From an uncultured Clostridia bacterium (GTDB lineage Bacteria; Bacillota; Clostridia; Christensenellales; UBA1242): DNA of 64,000 nt. Position 1 is the stretch's first letter. Every line of letters begins with the position of its first letter. The DNA lies in contig CAKVHA010000002.1 in NCBI GenBank assembly GCA_934747775.1, positions 62,001 to 126,000 on the forward strand, in the 5' to 3' direction. Shown here piece after piece: positions 50,840 to 59,355 of the stretch. Below the pieces are notes generated by a model, which was given only the letters and a program-made list of their open reading frames with translations, searched no databases and had not been told where the DNA came from. Made by a program: the position numbers and the translations under genes.

Positions 50840-53260
50840 TTATACTATAAAGTTTATAATTTTACCCTTAACAAAAATTGTTTTGCGGATATTATTAAAG
50901 TCTATTGTAAGTTTGTTTAAAGCTTTTACAGCTTCCACAACTTCGTCTTGATTTGCTTCACGGGAAATTAACACAGTGGCACGCAATTTACCATTAACCT
51001 GAACTGGAATTTCAATTTCGTTTTTAACTGTTTTTGCTTCGTCATATTTTGGCCAGCTTTCGTTTAGAATATCACCACCAAAAACACGCTCAAACATTTC
51101 ACTTGTAATGTGTGGAGCAAGTGGATTTAACACAACCAAAAATTGTTTTAATTCGTCGGAAGTTATAAAGCCATCTTCTTTAACCTTTTTAATAAATATC
51201 ATACAAGCCGAAATTGCGGTGTTAAGTTTTAGGTTTTCGTAGTCGGCGCCCACCTTTTTAATAAGCGCGTGAAGTTCTACTTCGTGTTCTTTACTCACTC
51301 CGTTGCCTTTAACGATGTCGCCAAGTTTCCAAACCTTATCCAAAAAGTTTACAATGCCATCTATTCCATTAAATGTCCACTGGCAATTATCTTCGTATCC
51401 AGCCAAAAAGTGAACGTGCATTCTTGCAACATCGGCGCCATATTTATCTAGCACTTCTTGTGGTGAAACACCGTTTTTAGACGACTTGCTCATTTTTTTG
51501 CCTTCGTCATCCAAAATTAAGCCGCTGCCCATTTTGCGAATGAATGGGTCGCGAGTAGGAACAGCACCAATTTCGTACAAAAAGTTTTGCCAGAAAAACG
51601 CGTAAAGCACGTGGCGGGTAATGTGTTCGGTGCCGCCAGTGTAAACATCTACACTACCCCAGTATTTAAGTTTTTCGTAATCAGCAAGTGCTTTGTCGTT
51701 GTGCGGGTCGCAATAGCGTAGCCAGTACCAGCTAGAACCCGCCCAGTTTGGCATAGTATCTGTTTCGCGTTTTGCCTTGCCGCCGCATTTAGGACAAGTG
51801 CAATTTACAAAACTTTCTATTTTAGATAATGGCGAGTCACCACTTGCTTTTGGCATAAAGTCCTTAGTTTCTGGCAACAACAATGGCAATTCACTGTCGT
51901 TTAGTCCAACCACACCGCACTTAGGACAGAACACCACAGGAAATGGTTCGCCCCAATAACGCTGACGATTAAAAGGCCAATCTTTAAGTGCATAGTTAAC
52001 AACCTTTTTACCCCAGCCGTTTTCAACAATCATATCGGCAATAAGTTTTTTAGCGTCCTTAACTTTCATTCCGCTAAACTTATCGGAATTAATCATTTTG
52101 TAATTGCCGCCAATGTATTCCAATTTTTCAACCGCGTGCTCGCTAACATCGCCCTCTATAATCTGCTTAAAAGGAAGATTAAACACTTTTGCAAACTCGT
52201 AGTCGCGTTGGTCGTGGCAAGGAACAGCCATAACCGCGCCTGTGCCGTAGCCATTTAGAACATAGTCTGCCAAATACAAACTTACTTGCTCGCCGTTTAC
52301 AAGATTAAGCGCCTTAACGCCTTTTAGCAAGCAGCCTGTTTTTTCTTTAACTTGGCTTTTTCTATCAAACTCACTACGCAATGCGGTTTTCTTTTGATAC
52401 TCGCGCACTTCGTTTAGGTTTTTAATATATGGCACAAGTTTTTCTACAAGGTCGTTTTCTGGCGCAATGCTAACATATGTTACACCGTAAATAGTTTCTA
52501 TGCAAGTTGTAAAAACTTCTAGCTCGTTTACTTTTTTTCCGCCATCGTCCACAATATCAAACCTAAGCTGAACGCCTTCACTTTTACCTATCCAATTGCG
52601 TTGGGCTTCTTTTAAGTAGTCCGCCATTTGAATGCGGTCTACATTGCCTAGCAATTTTTCGGCATACTCTTTCATTTTTAAAAACCACACGTCGCGATTT
52701 ACTTGAACAACATCGTTTCCGCAGCGGTCGCATTTTCCGCCTTGGCTATCTTCGTTGGAAAGTACTGTTTGGCAGTGTTCGCAAAAATTTACTACACCTT
52801 TTTCCTTATATGCTTTGCCGTGTTTTAGTAGCTGGCTAAAAATCCACTGAGTCCACTTGTAATATTCTGGGTCGGAAGTGCAAAAAGCACGACTATAATC
52901 AAACGACAAGCCTAACGCCTTAAATTGGTCTAATATAATTTTAAAACCTTTTTCAACAAACTCTTTTGGGTTTGTGCCATACTTTATTGCTGCGTTTTCG
53001 GCAGGAAGCCCAAATGCGTCGCCACCAATTGGAAACAACACATTGTAACCGCAAAAACGCTTGTATCTAGCAAGAGCATCGGCAGGAACAGTGCCTTTTA
53101 GGTGACCCATATGAAGGCTTTTTCCGCTAACATTAGGAAACTCATAAAGAGCGTAATATTTAGGGCGAGTTGTATCAAAATCAACCGCTTTAAAACGTGG
53201 CTCATTTTCCCACTTTTTTTGCCATTTTTGTTCTACTTGTTTAAAATTATATGCGTCCAT
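50840..53260 (-). CDS. leuS: Leucyl-tRNA synthetase
   Basis: This 806-residue class I synthetase has HIGH as HMGHLKG, the editing domain with FTTCIETIYGVTYVSIAPE, the zinc-binding segment (CPKCGVVGLN and CTCPKCGG), GMGSGLILDDEGKKMSKSSKNG and the leucine-specific C-terminal part. The start is at 53260: GGAGATG precedes it, and the in-frame ATG 13 codons upstream has none. The promoter is directly upstream with no T-box. Confidence 0.97.
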   Translation of the reverse strand: MDAYNFKQVEQKWQKKWENEPRFKAVDFDTTRPKYYALYEFPNVSGKSLHMGHLKGTVPADALARYKRFCGYNVLFPIGGDAFGLPAENAAIKYGTNPKEFVEKGFKIILDQFKALGLSFDYSRAFCTSDPEYYKWTQWIFSQLLKHGKAYKEKGVVNFCEHCQTVLSNEDSQGGKCDRCGNDVVQVNRDVWFLKMKEYAEKLLGNVDRIQMADYLKEAQRNWIGKSEGVQLRFDIVDDGGKKVNELEVFTTCIETIYGVTYVSIAPENDLVEKLVPYIKNLNEVREYQKKTALRSEFDRKSQVKEKTGCLLKGVKALNLVNGEQVSLYLADYVLNGYGTGAVMAVPCHDQRDYEFAKVFNLPFKQIIEGDVSEHAVEKLEYIGGNYKMINSDKFSGMKVKDAKKLIADMIVENGWGKKVVNYALKDWPFNRQRYWGEPFPVVFCPKCGVVGLNDSELPLLLPETKDFMPKASGDSPLSKIESFVNCTCPKCGGKAKRETDTMPNWAGSSWYWLRYCDPHNDKALADYEKLKYWGSVDVYTGGTEHITRHVLYAFFWQNFLYEIGAVPTRDPFIRKMGSGLILDDEGKKMSKSSKNGVSPQEVLDKYGADVARMHVHFLAGYEDNCQWTFNGIDGIVNFLDKVWKLGDIVKGNGVSKEHEVELHALIKKVGADYENLKLNTAISACMIFIKKVKEDGFITSDELKQFLVVLNPLAPHITSEMFERVFGGDILNESWPKYDEAKTVKNEIEIPVQVNGKLRATVLISREANQDEVVEAVKALNKLTIDFNNIRKTIFVKGKIINFIV

Positions 53261-53289
53261 AACATCTCCAAGAAATATAAATTTACATA

Positions 53290-53318
53290 ATATTAGCACA
53301 ATTTGGACACATTGTCAA
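53290..53318 (-). promoter_or_regulatory. Sigma-A promoter of leuS
   Basis: On minus, perfect TTGACA (53318-53313), a 17-base spacer and TAATAT (53295-53290). Confidence 0.8.
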
Positions 53319-53448
53319 AACAAGAATAAACATAACTCACCACATTTGTTAGTTTTTTAATTGAGTTGTGTTTGACTTTAGCGCCTAAATAATGGTATAA
53401 AGTAAATATAGAATACAACACTAAAAACTTGTTTAGGATAAAATTTTA

Positions 53449-54198
53449 ATGAAAAATACAAACGACAAAATTAAAAAAAATGACACCACAAAAACCGCTA
53501 AAACAAAACGCAATATTTTTGTTGTAATTTGGACTTATATTAAAAACAACAAATCCGCAATCATATTGTTTTTAATCTTGTTGTTTTTTCAACAACTTTC
53601 TTGGTCGGGAAATATGATTTTAGGAAAAGACGGTGTTACACTATTTCTTCCTATTGACCACGAAATTCCTTTAATAAGCGAATTTATTTATGTGTATTAC
53701 TTAACTTTTCCACTTGTGATATTTGCATATTTTTGGATTGCTGCAAAAGACAAAAAACATTGTTACAATATTTGGCTTACTGCTATAATATCTTTTGTAA
53801 TTTCGGGCTTATTTTATTTGTTTTTCCAAACACAAATGGTAAAACCAGAACTAACACCCACCACTTTTTCGGACAAGCTACTCATTGGCACGTGGAACGC
53901 TTGCAAACCAATAAATTGTTTTCCTAGTCAACACGCTGTAATGGCATTATTAATAATTTTGGCATACTACAATCAAAAAGGAACAACAAAAGTGTGGTTT
54001 AGAATTTTTAACTATATATGTGCAGTTTTAATACTACTTGCAACCATATTTTTAAAACAACACTTTATTGTGGATATGCTTGCCAGCATTGCAATTGTAA
54101 TTCCTGTTTACATAATTGTAAAGGCGTGGAATTTTGGCGGGTATATAGATAAAAAGATGACATACTGGTCAACTAAAAAACAACAAAAAACGCATTAG
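53449..54198 (+). CDS. PAP2-superfamily membrane phosphatase/phosphotransferase
   Basis: This 249-residue protein has a basic N-terminus and about six transmembrane helices. CFPSQHA (157-163) corresponds to the PSGH motif and LKQHFIVDML, with H205 and D209, to the SRx5HxxxD motif. In this subgroup (inositol phosphotransferase-like) the first KX6RP motif is not recognisable. Members act on lipid phosphates at the membrane. Its substrate here is open. AGGAT lies 11 bases before the ATG, and a terminator stem contains its stop codon. Confidence 0.8.
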   Translation: MKNTNDKIKKNDTTKTAKTKRNIFVVIWTYIKNNKSAIILFLILLFFQQLSWSGNMILGKDGVTLFLPIDHEIPLISEFIYVYYLTFPLVIFAYFWIAAKDKKHCYNIWLTAIISFVISGLFYLFFQTQMVKPELTPTTFSDKLLIGTWNACKPINCFPSQHAVMALLIILAYYNQKGTTKVWFRIFNYICAVLILLATIFLKQHFIVDMLASIAIVIPVYIIVKAWNFGGYIDKKMTYWSTKKQQKTH

Positions 54199-54223
54199 AA
54201 AAAACTAATGCGTTTTATTTTTT
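54187..54223 (+). terminator. Intrinsic terminator of the PAP2 gene
   Basis: A 12-bp perfect stem (54187-54198 with 54205-54216) starts inside the last codons and includes the stop. Confidence 0.9.
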
Positions 54224-54362
54224 AAATATCCCCTTTCGCCACCCTCACAAAACAAACCGATATATGGTGATTATAATAATTTATAACAGTGCGCTTGTAA
54301 CCGTAACGACTTAAAAAGTACATTTTTGTGCGTAGTCACTAGCACCCAAACCTAAATTGGAC

Positions 54363-54384
54363 GCCAGAATTTACCCTTTCTGGC
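54363..54384. repeat. Isolated hairpin in the PAP2-DIP1984 gap
   Basis: GCCAGAA (54363-54369) and TTCTGGC (54378-54384) pair perfectly. The arm after it (AAGGGACTATATCCGCC) loosely resembles the R1 arm GGACTACCCCACC, so it may be a decayed R1 copy. The rest of the 236-bp gap holds nothing I can name. Confidence 0.35.
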
Positions 54385-54434
54385 AAGGGACTATATCCGC
54401 CTTTGTTTTGCTAACAACTTTAATTACTGCTATA

Positions 54435-54890
54435 TTACATTAATTCTGTTAGCCAATTTGTTTCTTGAAGTTTTGCGTCGGTTAGTCTAATTTGTTTTGA
54501 AACTTCATCTATTTGTTTTTGAAGATCCGCAACATTAAATGCTGTTTTTATTCTAATTTCGGTGTGTGTAAGGCGGTTTATTAAAACCGTACCAGTGTCA
54601 AACAAACTGCCTAGTAGCGACAACTTTTTAGTTAGCATATCCTTTTTTGCAATAAGCTCCGAAATCGTTTCGCCACTACTTAGTTTTGTAAGTTCATTGG
54701 TTTTGTTTATATGAACCACAAGATATTCTAACCTATTAAGTTTTTCATTTAATTCCTTAATTAGGTCGCTAGGGTTTTCGTTGGGTTCGGTTCCTTCATG
54801 AACTCTAGCGTTGTTTACAAGCCTATCTTTTAACATATTTAGTTTTGTTTGGATATCGGCTCTTTCAATTAATGCTTCTGCTAATTTCAT
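54435..54890 (-). CDS. DIP1984 family protein
   Basis: This 151-residue helical protein matches the DIP1984 (septicolysin-like) family: MKLAEALIERADIQTKLNML, the charged EGTEPNENPSDLIKEL segment, HINKTNELT, and LIAKKDMLTKKLSLL. Function is unknown, and members are soluble and all-helical. AGGAG lies 7 bases before the ATG. It follows the flavoprotein gene by 14 bp, so the two are cotranscribed. Confidence 0.85.
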   Translation of the reverse strand: MKLAEALIERADIQTKLNMLKDRLVNNARVHEGTEPNENPSDLIKELNEKLNRLEYLVVHINKTNELTKLSSGETISELIAKKDMLTKKLSLLGSLFDTGTVLINRLTHTEIRIKTAFNVADLQKQIDEVSKQIRLTDAKLQETNWLTELM

Positions 54891-54904
54891 AACATCTCCT
54901 AATA

Positions 54905-56956
54905 TTACAATTTACAAGCAACATCCCACGCACGCCAAATAACTGTACGCAAGTTTCCCACACGTAGTGCGTCGCCCACAATGTGAACGTGTTTGCCTGC
55001 TTCGGCAATTGGATTTGGATTGTAGCCAATGCAAGTAATAATGCTATCGGCTTTAACCTTTTTAAGACTGTTATCTTTTAGAGCAATTGTTGCTTCTTTT
55101 GGCTCTATTGAAAGCAAGCGGCTTTCTAGGAACACTGGGGTTTTTGTATAATTAAAGTAGTCGCGCAAAAACGACGAGTTTGCAAGACACAATCCGCTTA
55201 CAGCCATAAGGTCGTTTTTAGCTTCTACAATAACTGGCTTTTTACCTTTTAAAATAAGGTCGTAAGCAATTTCGCAACCAGTTAGACCGCCACCAACAAT
55301 TAACACGTTTTCACCAACTTTTGCCCCGTTTAGATAGTCTATTGCGTCTATACAACGGTCGGCGCCGTCCATTCTAAGTTTGCGAGTGCGGCTGCCTGTT
55401 GCAACAACAACTTCATCGGCGTTAAGGGTGCTAACGTCCTTAATTTCGGTGTTGAATTTAATGGTTATGCCCATATCTTTCATTTGTTTTGCGTACCATT
55501 TTAGTAGCAACTTATCTTTTTCTTTAAACGAAGGTGCGCTTGCTGGAACAAACACGCCGCCAATATGGTCGGATTTTTCGTAAATAGTAACCTTATGACC
55601 GCGCATTGTAGCAACACGTGCAACTTCCATACCGCCAATACCAGCACCAACAACTGCAATGTTTTTGCTAACTTTTGCTGGTTTGAAGTCATACTTTCCG
55701 CCGTCCATTGTTTGTGGATTTAGCGCGCAACGAGCCATATGTTTGCTATCGTCCATAGTGCTAGCGCAAGCAACACCTTTGTAGTGTGCCATTGGAAAAC
55801 AGCCGTTGTGGCAGCAAATACAAGGCATAATATCTTCTAATTTATCCGCTTTTAGTTTTGTAACCCATTGTGGGTCGGTCAAAAACTGACGCGCAACACC
55901 CATAGCGTCTATTTCGTGGTTGGCAATAGATAAAGCTGCATCAGCTGGCTCCATACGTCCCGCACAAACCACTGGGATATCCACAAATTTGCGGATATGT
56001 GCAACATCTTCTAGGTTGCAGTTTTTAGGCATATATCCAGGTGGATGAGCCCAATACCACGCATCGTATGTTCCGTTGTCGCAGTTTAGCATATCGTAGC
56101 CAGCGTTTTGCAAGTATTTAGCTGCTTTTTCACTTTCTGCCATATCGCGACCAATTTCTTTAAACTTTTCACCCGGAACAGCGCCCACACAAAAATCTTT
56201 GGTTTTGCTTTCTACCGAATAGCGTAGCGAAACTGGGTAATCGCTGCCACATTCTTTTTTAATTGCTTTTACAATTTCGGTTGCAAAGCGGTAGCGATTT
56301 TCAAAGCTACCACCATAGTTGTCGGTGCGATGATTTGTGTATTTTAATGTAAACTGGTCTAGCAAGTAACCTTCGTGAACGGCGTGTATTTCTACACCAT
56401 CTACGCCAGCTTCTTTGCACATTTTTGCGGTTTTTGCAAAAGCTTCAATCATATCTTCTATTTCTTGCGCTTTAAGCGGACGACAAGTGTAACCTTCTAA
56501 CCAACGCGAAGGAAGCTCGCTTGGAGATGCGCACAAGCGGCTAATATCTATAATAGGTTTTAACATTCCGCTAAGAAACTTACTTTTAGCAACGCCTGCT
56601 AGCGAGTTTGGAATAGAAAACGAGCGGCCAAACCCAGCAGTAAGTTGAACAAACAACTTTGCCCCCGTTTTGTGAAGTTCGGCCATATATGGTTTTAGTT
56701 TTCTAAAAGCGCCTTTTGCTTTGTATAGCCAGCCGCCACCAATAAGGTTTCTAATTGGGGCAATACCTGGAATAATTAAACCAGTGTCGTGTTTTGCAAT
56801 GTCCATAAAAAACGCTGCAGCGTCTTTGTCAAAATGATGTGGTTCCATCCAGCCAAAAAGCGATGTTCCGCCCATTGGACAAACAACTATGCGGTTTTTT
56901 ATTTCGCAATTGCCAATTTGCCACGGTGTGAACAATGGCTCATATTTTTTGTTCAT
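54905..56956 (-). CDS. NADH:flavin oxidoreductase (Old Yellow Enzyme / 2,4-dienoyl-CoA reductase type)
   Basis: This 683-residue enzyme has a TIM-barrel FMN domain, a [4Fe-4S] segment (PCICCHNGCF with a later Cys in CALNP), and a C-terminal FAD/NAD part with two Rossmann motifs, VVGAGIGGMEVA and LIVGGGLTGCEIA. In the barrel, EIHAVHEGYLLDQFTLKYTN and NYGGSFENRYRFATEIV are the catalytic and FMN-binding blocks. Family members reduce activated C=C bonds (enoates, dienoyl-CoA, bile acids as BaiCD/BaiH), and the substrate is not evident here. AAGGAG precedes the start. First gene of a two-gene unit. Confidence 0.88.
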   Translation of the reverse strand: MNKKYEPLFTPWQIGNCEIKNRIVVCPMGGTSLFGWMEPHHFDKDAAAFFMDIAKHDTGLIIPGIAPIRNLIGGGWLYKAKGAFRKLKPYMAELHKTGAKLFVQLTAGFGRSFSIPNSLAGVAKSKFLSGMLKPIIDISRLCASPSELPSRWLEGYTCRPLKAQEIEDMIEAFAKTAKMCKEAGVDGVEIHAVHEGYLLDQFTLKYTNHRTDNYGGSFENRYRFATEIVKAIKKECGSDYPVSLRYSVESKTKDFCVGAVPGEKFKEIGRDMAESEKAAKYLQNAGYDMLNCDNGTYDAWYWAHPPGYMPKNCNLEDVAHIRKFVDIPVVCAGRMEPADAALSIANHEIDAMGVARQFLTDPQWVTKLKADKLEDIMPCICCHNGCFPMAHYKGVACASTMDDSKHMARCALNPQTMDGGKYDFKPAKVSKNIAVVGAGIGGMEVARVATMRGHKVTIYEKSDHIGGVFVPASAPSFKEKDKLLLKWYAKQMKDMGITIKFNTEIKDVSTLNADEVVVATGSRTRKLRMDGADRCIDAIDYLNGAKVGENVLIVGGGLTGCEIAYDLILKGKKPVIVEAKNDLMAVSGLCLANSSFLRDYFNYTKTPVFLESRLLSIEPKEATIALKDNSLKKVKADSIITCIGYNPNPIAEAGKHVHIVGDALRVGNLRTVIWRAWDVACKL

Positions 56957-57133
56957 TTTTCGTTCTCCTTAAAAATAATATTAATATAATTAAAACTAAT
57001 TTTTTGTTAAATGTCAAACAACCAACACAATGTTGTTAAATAAAACGCAAATTTGTGTGCTATTTGTGCCATTTATTAAAACCACAATTTGGCACGTAAA
57101 ACAAATTGCGACAATATGCGTGTTTTTTCGCAT

Positions 57134-57162
57134 TTGACAAGTGCAAATGGTAGTGATATAAT
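57134..57162 (+). promoter_or_regulatory. Consensus sigma-A promoter of the 57190 gene
   Basis: Perfect TTGACA (57134-57139), a 17-base spacer and perfect TATAAT (57157-57162). It is among the strongest promoters in the window. Confidence 0.9.
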
Positions 57163-57189
57163 AGATTTCACGAATACTTAGGAGAAATT

Positions 57190-57867
57190 ATGAATTTTAC
57201 AAAAGCAATTGTTTCCACCACTAACGAAGGTGTGGAAAAATACAGCGATTTTACGCTAACATTTGAAAGCGACAACAAAGAGCTTTTAAACGACCTTTGT
57301 CAGCTTAAAAACTTATATCTAGTTGCAACATCTAGTGCAAAGTGTGACTTGGTAAACTTAATTAAAAATTATGTGGACAGTGCAATAACATCTACAAATT
57401 GCGAGATTAAAAACATAAAACACAAGCACCCACTATATATGTTTTGCGGTAATATTAGGCAAAAAATAAGCCACCTAAAACTAAGCCGCTTGGAATATGA
57501 AGCCGACCGAATGAAACTAGACAATCTAGACGACTACGGCATTAATATGGACTGGGAACGCGAAATGGGCGAACAACTTATAAACGACCTTAATTTTACG
57601 GAATTAGAAAAAACAAAAAAGGGCTACAGAACCCGAACAACCTACACCACTCTTCAAAGTGTGGACAAATTAAAAATGAGAATTGACCAGCTTAAAAAAG
57701 AAAGTTTTGATAACTATCAAGCCGATTTTAACGGATTTATAGAGCGCAACGCAGTTGTTAAAAAATATCTTACTGTTCCACCTATTGCACATCATATTGA
57801 AAAACACAACGCCACATTTTTAGCTCGAAAAGCAGTCTATGGCGTTTACGATAAAAATATAAAATAG
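57190..57867 (+). CDS. Hypothetical protein
   Basis: This soluble 225-residue protein starts MNFTKAIVSTTNEGVEKYSD. It is charged and mostly helical after residue 60 (for example KISHLKLSRLEYEADRMKL). No catalytic motif is visible and I do not recognise the family. TAGGAG precedes the ATG, and the promoter is at consensus, so it is probably well expressed. It stands alone, with a terminator 110 bp downstream. Confidence 0.7.
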   Translation: MNFTKAIVSTTNEGVEKYSDFTLTFESDNKELLNDLCQLKNLYLVATSSAKCDLVNLIKNYVDSAITSTNCEIKNIKHKHPLYMFCGNIRQKISHLKLSRLEYEADRMKLDNLDDYGINMDWEREMGEQLINDLNFTELEKTKKGYRTRTTYTTLQSVDKLKMRIDQLKKESFDNYQADFNGFIERNAVVKKYLTVPPIAHHIEKHNATFLARKAVYGVYDKNIK

Positions 57868-57979
57868 CTATGGTTTATAAAAAATTATTTACATTAAAAA
57901 CTAAATTTATACCAATAAAAAACCTTATGCAAAATATGTTTTTAGAAATAATTTATAAAAAATTAATATAATCCGTATA

Positions 57980-58015
57980 AAAAAACATTAAGCACACTCG
58001 CTTAATGTTTTTTTT
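57980..58015. terminator. Bidirectional terminator between the 57190 and 58018 genes
   Basis: AAAACATTAAGC and GCTTAATGTTTT (57982-57993 with 58000-58011), T run on plus and A run on minus. Confidence 0.88.
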
Positions 58016-58017
58016 AC

Positions 58018-58257
58018 TTATTTATCTTTCTTTTCGTCTGATGTGTTTAGTTGAGATTTGTCTAAAGCTTTTGCTGCTGTAACGGCATTTGTAATAATTG
58101 AAACAATGCTAACAACAACAATTGTACCCACAATTAAAATCCAACCTGGGTGCCACCACTTAATTGTTAGTCCTAAAATTATGTAAATTAAAATGCTTAA
58201 CATAATTAGGCTACCTGCAATTGCATCGGTAACAATTTTCGATTTGTTTTGTTTCAT
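58018..58257 (-). CDS. Small two-helix membrane protein
   Basis: This 79-residue protein has two hydrophobic segments (about 13-33 and 38-60) and a charged C-terminus (SDEKKDK). A WWHPGW motif sits between the helices. I do not recognise the family. AAGGAG lies about 12 bases before the ATG. Stands alone. Confidence 0.65.
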   Translation of the reverse strand: MKQNKSKIVTDAIAGSLIMLSILIYIILGLTIKWWHPGWILIVGTIVVVSIVSIITNAVTAAKALDKSQLNTSDEKKDK

Positions 58258-58393
58258 AAACCTAAATCTCCTTAATATAAAATATTATAACATACTTTAA
58301 AATATCAATGCAAACATAATAAATTAAAAAGTTAAATTTTTGTTGCGAAACTTTTGACCTGCAAATATTTTTGCCAATTTTAAGCAAAAACTC

Positions 58394-58422
58394 TTGATTT
58401 TAAAGCAAATTTATAGTAAACT
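58394..58422 (+). promoter_or_regulatory. Possible upstream promoter of the tRNA-Ser region
   Basis: TTGATT (58394-58399), a 17-base spacer and TAAACT (58417-58422), about 200 bp upstream of tRNA-Ser. A nearer candidate, TTGCTT-16-TAAAAT, lies inside the inserted element at about 58583-58610. Confidence 0.4.
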
Positions 58423-58468
58423 ATGCTCGTTAAAGATAATTTAATGCATTATTCAATTATTTAATATG

Positions 58469-58508
58469 CACATTATAATATGCAGATACACATTATAATA
58501 TGCAGAGT
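58469..58508 (+). repeat. Tandem 20-bp repeat upstream of tRNA-Ser
   Basis: Two units of a 20-bp sequence, each CACATTATAATATGCAGA plus two bases. The end of each unit matches the start of the tRNA-Ser (ATGCAGA). Confidence 0.7.
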
Positions 58509-58513
58509 TGGCT

Positions 58514-58617
58514 TAAGTGTTGGTAATGCCCTGTGGGCATTAGCCAATGACTGTACCACCTTTAGATGGGCTCGGACGAAACTTGCTTTCGACCGCGAAT
58601 TCCCTAAAATTTAATTT
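58514..58617 (+). mobile_element. Hairpin-rich element (R4) inserted at the tRNA-Ser 5' end
   Basis: 104 bp lies between two 17-bp direct repeats, AATATGCAGAGTTGGCT at 58497-58513 and 58618-58634. It has a stem TTGG-TAATGCCC-3-GGGCATTA-g-CCAA (58520-58547) and a smaller CGAAA-cttgc-TTTCG. No gene is inside it. The flanking repeats copy the first 12 bases of the tRNA, as expected for insertion or duplication at the tRNA end. The 365-bp gap upstream of the tRNA holds this and the 20-bp tandem repeat. Confidence 0.5.
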
Positions 58618-58622
58618 AATAT

Positions 58623-58710
58623 GCAGAGTTGGCTGAGCGGTCGAAAGCGGCGGTCTTGAAAACCGTTGAAGTGAGAGCTTCCTGGGGTTCGAATCCCTAA
58701 CTCTGCGCCA
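58623..58710 (+). tRNA. tRNA-Ser (anticodon TGA)
   Basis: This is an 88-nt tRNA with a long variable arm (GAAGTGAGAGCTTC). The acceptor GCAGAGT pairs with ACTCTGC, the discriminator is G, CCA is encoded, and the anticodon loop CTTGAAA has TGA. A partial copy of its 5' end lies at 58501-58513. Confidence 0.95.
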
Positions 58711-58713
58711 AAT

Positions 58714-58757
58714 AAAAAACACGCAAACTTGATTAGACACAAGCTTGCGTGTTTTTG
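58714..58757 (+). terminator. Intrinsic terminator of tRNA-Ser
   Basis: AAAAACACGCAA-a-CTTG and CAAG-c-TTGCGTGTTTTT pair with one mismatch, followed by T. Confidence 0.85.
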
Positions 58758-58768
58758 TTAAAATCGGT

Positions 58769-58796
58769 TTGAATCTTTCACTAGACACGATATAAT
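58769..58796 (+). promoter_or_regulatory. Sigma-A promoter of the short 58830 frame and the pyrophosphatase gene
   Basis: TTGAAT (58769-58774), a 16-base spacer and perfect TATAAT (58791-58796). Confidence 0.7.
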
Positions 58797-58829
58797 ATAG
58801 AAAAACAGATTTGCATTGGAGCGGAAAGT

Positions 58830-58907
58830 ATGAAATATATAGTACTGCTTAGGGGAATAAGAACCGCAAACACTGTAAAAAAAATTCTAGCGATGTGCAA
58901 AAAGTGA
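58830..58907 (+). pseudogene. 25-codon frame resembling the start of a DUF1697 protein
   Basis: It reads MKYIVLLRGIRTANTVKKIL then AMCKK and stops. MKYIVLLRGI is the typical N-terminus of DUF1697 proteins (usually MKYIALLRGINVGGK), but the rest does not follow the family. GGAGCGG lies before the ATG, and a promoter lies upstream. It is either a gene remnant or a leader peptide for the pyrophosphatase gene 25 bp downstream. Confidence 0.4.
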
Positions 58908-58931
58908 TAATAATTTAAAAAGGAGTATTAT

Positions 58932-59270
58932 ATGGATGCAAAAAGTTACATTGGAAAAATAGTTGAAGTGAAAATGGACAGACCAATGGGGTCAATACAC
59001 CCAAAACACGGCCTTGTTTACCCCGTTAACTATGGTTATATTCCAAACACGGTTTCTGGCGACGGCGAAGAATTGGACGCATATGTTTTAGGGGAACACA
59101 AACCACTTGAGCAATTCACGGGAAGAGTAATCGCTGTTATTCACAGGCTTAACGACGATGACGATAAGTTGGTTGTTATGGCGGACGGAAGAAATTATAC
59201 AGATGACCAAATTAGAGCCTTAGTTGAGTTTCAGGAAAAGTGGTTTGAAAGTGAAATTATAAGAAATTGA
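58932..59270 (+). CDS. Small inorganic pyrophosphatase-family protein
   Basis: This 112-residue protein matches the core of family I pyrophosphatases: VEVKMDRPMGSIHPKHG, YPVNYGYIPNT and GDGEELDAYVLGE (metal-binding acidic loop). It is shorter than canonical PPases (about 170) and lacks part of the C-terminal helices, but clostridial PPase-like proteins of this size occur. Pyrophosphate hydrolysis is likely but not proved. AAGGAG precedes the ATG. Confidence 0.8.
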   Translation: MDAKSYIGKIVEVKMDRPMGSIHPKHGLVYPVNYGYIPNTVSGDGEELDAYVLGEHKPLEQFTGRVIAVIHRLNDDDDKLVVMADGRNYTDDQIRALVEFQEKWFESEIIRN

Positions 59271-59355
59271 TGTATGTAAAAATTGGTTTTTAAAATATAT
59301 CAACACAACAAAAAAATGATGTAAACTTTTAAAAACCAAATAAGGAGAAATAAAT

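Noticed and set aside
53319..53448. T-box before leuS, as before valS
   Set aside because: The leader is only about 25 nt from the promoter to the start and has no T-box core.
54240..54420. Riboswitch or small RNA in the PAP2-DIP1984 gap
   Set aside because: One good hairpin only; no known riboswitch core, and it lies downstream of both genes.
58501..58517. Second tRNA-Ser start at 58501
   Set aside because: Only 13 bases match the tRNA 5' end; no D-arm, anticodon or acceptor 3' strand follows.
58540..58788. Minus-strand frame of 82 codons with RDSNPR and FSRPPLSTA-like text
   Set aside because: It is antisense to tRNA-Ser and the R4 element; such frames are a well-known artefact of tRNA-Ser genes.
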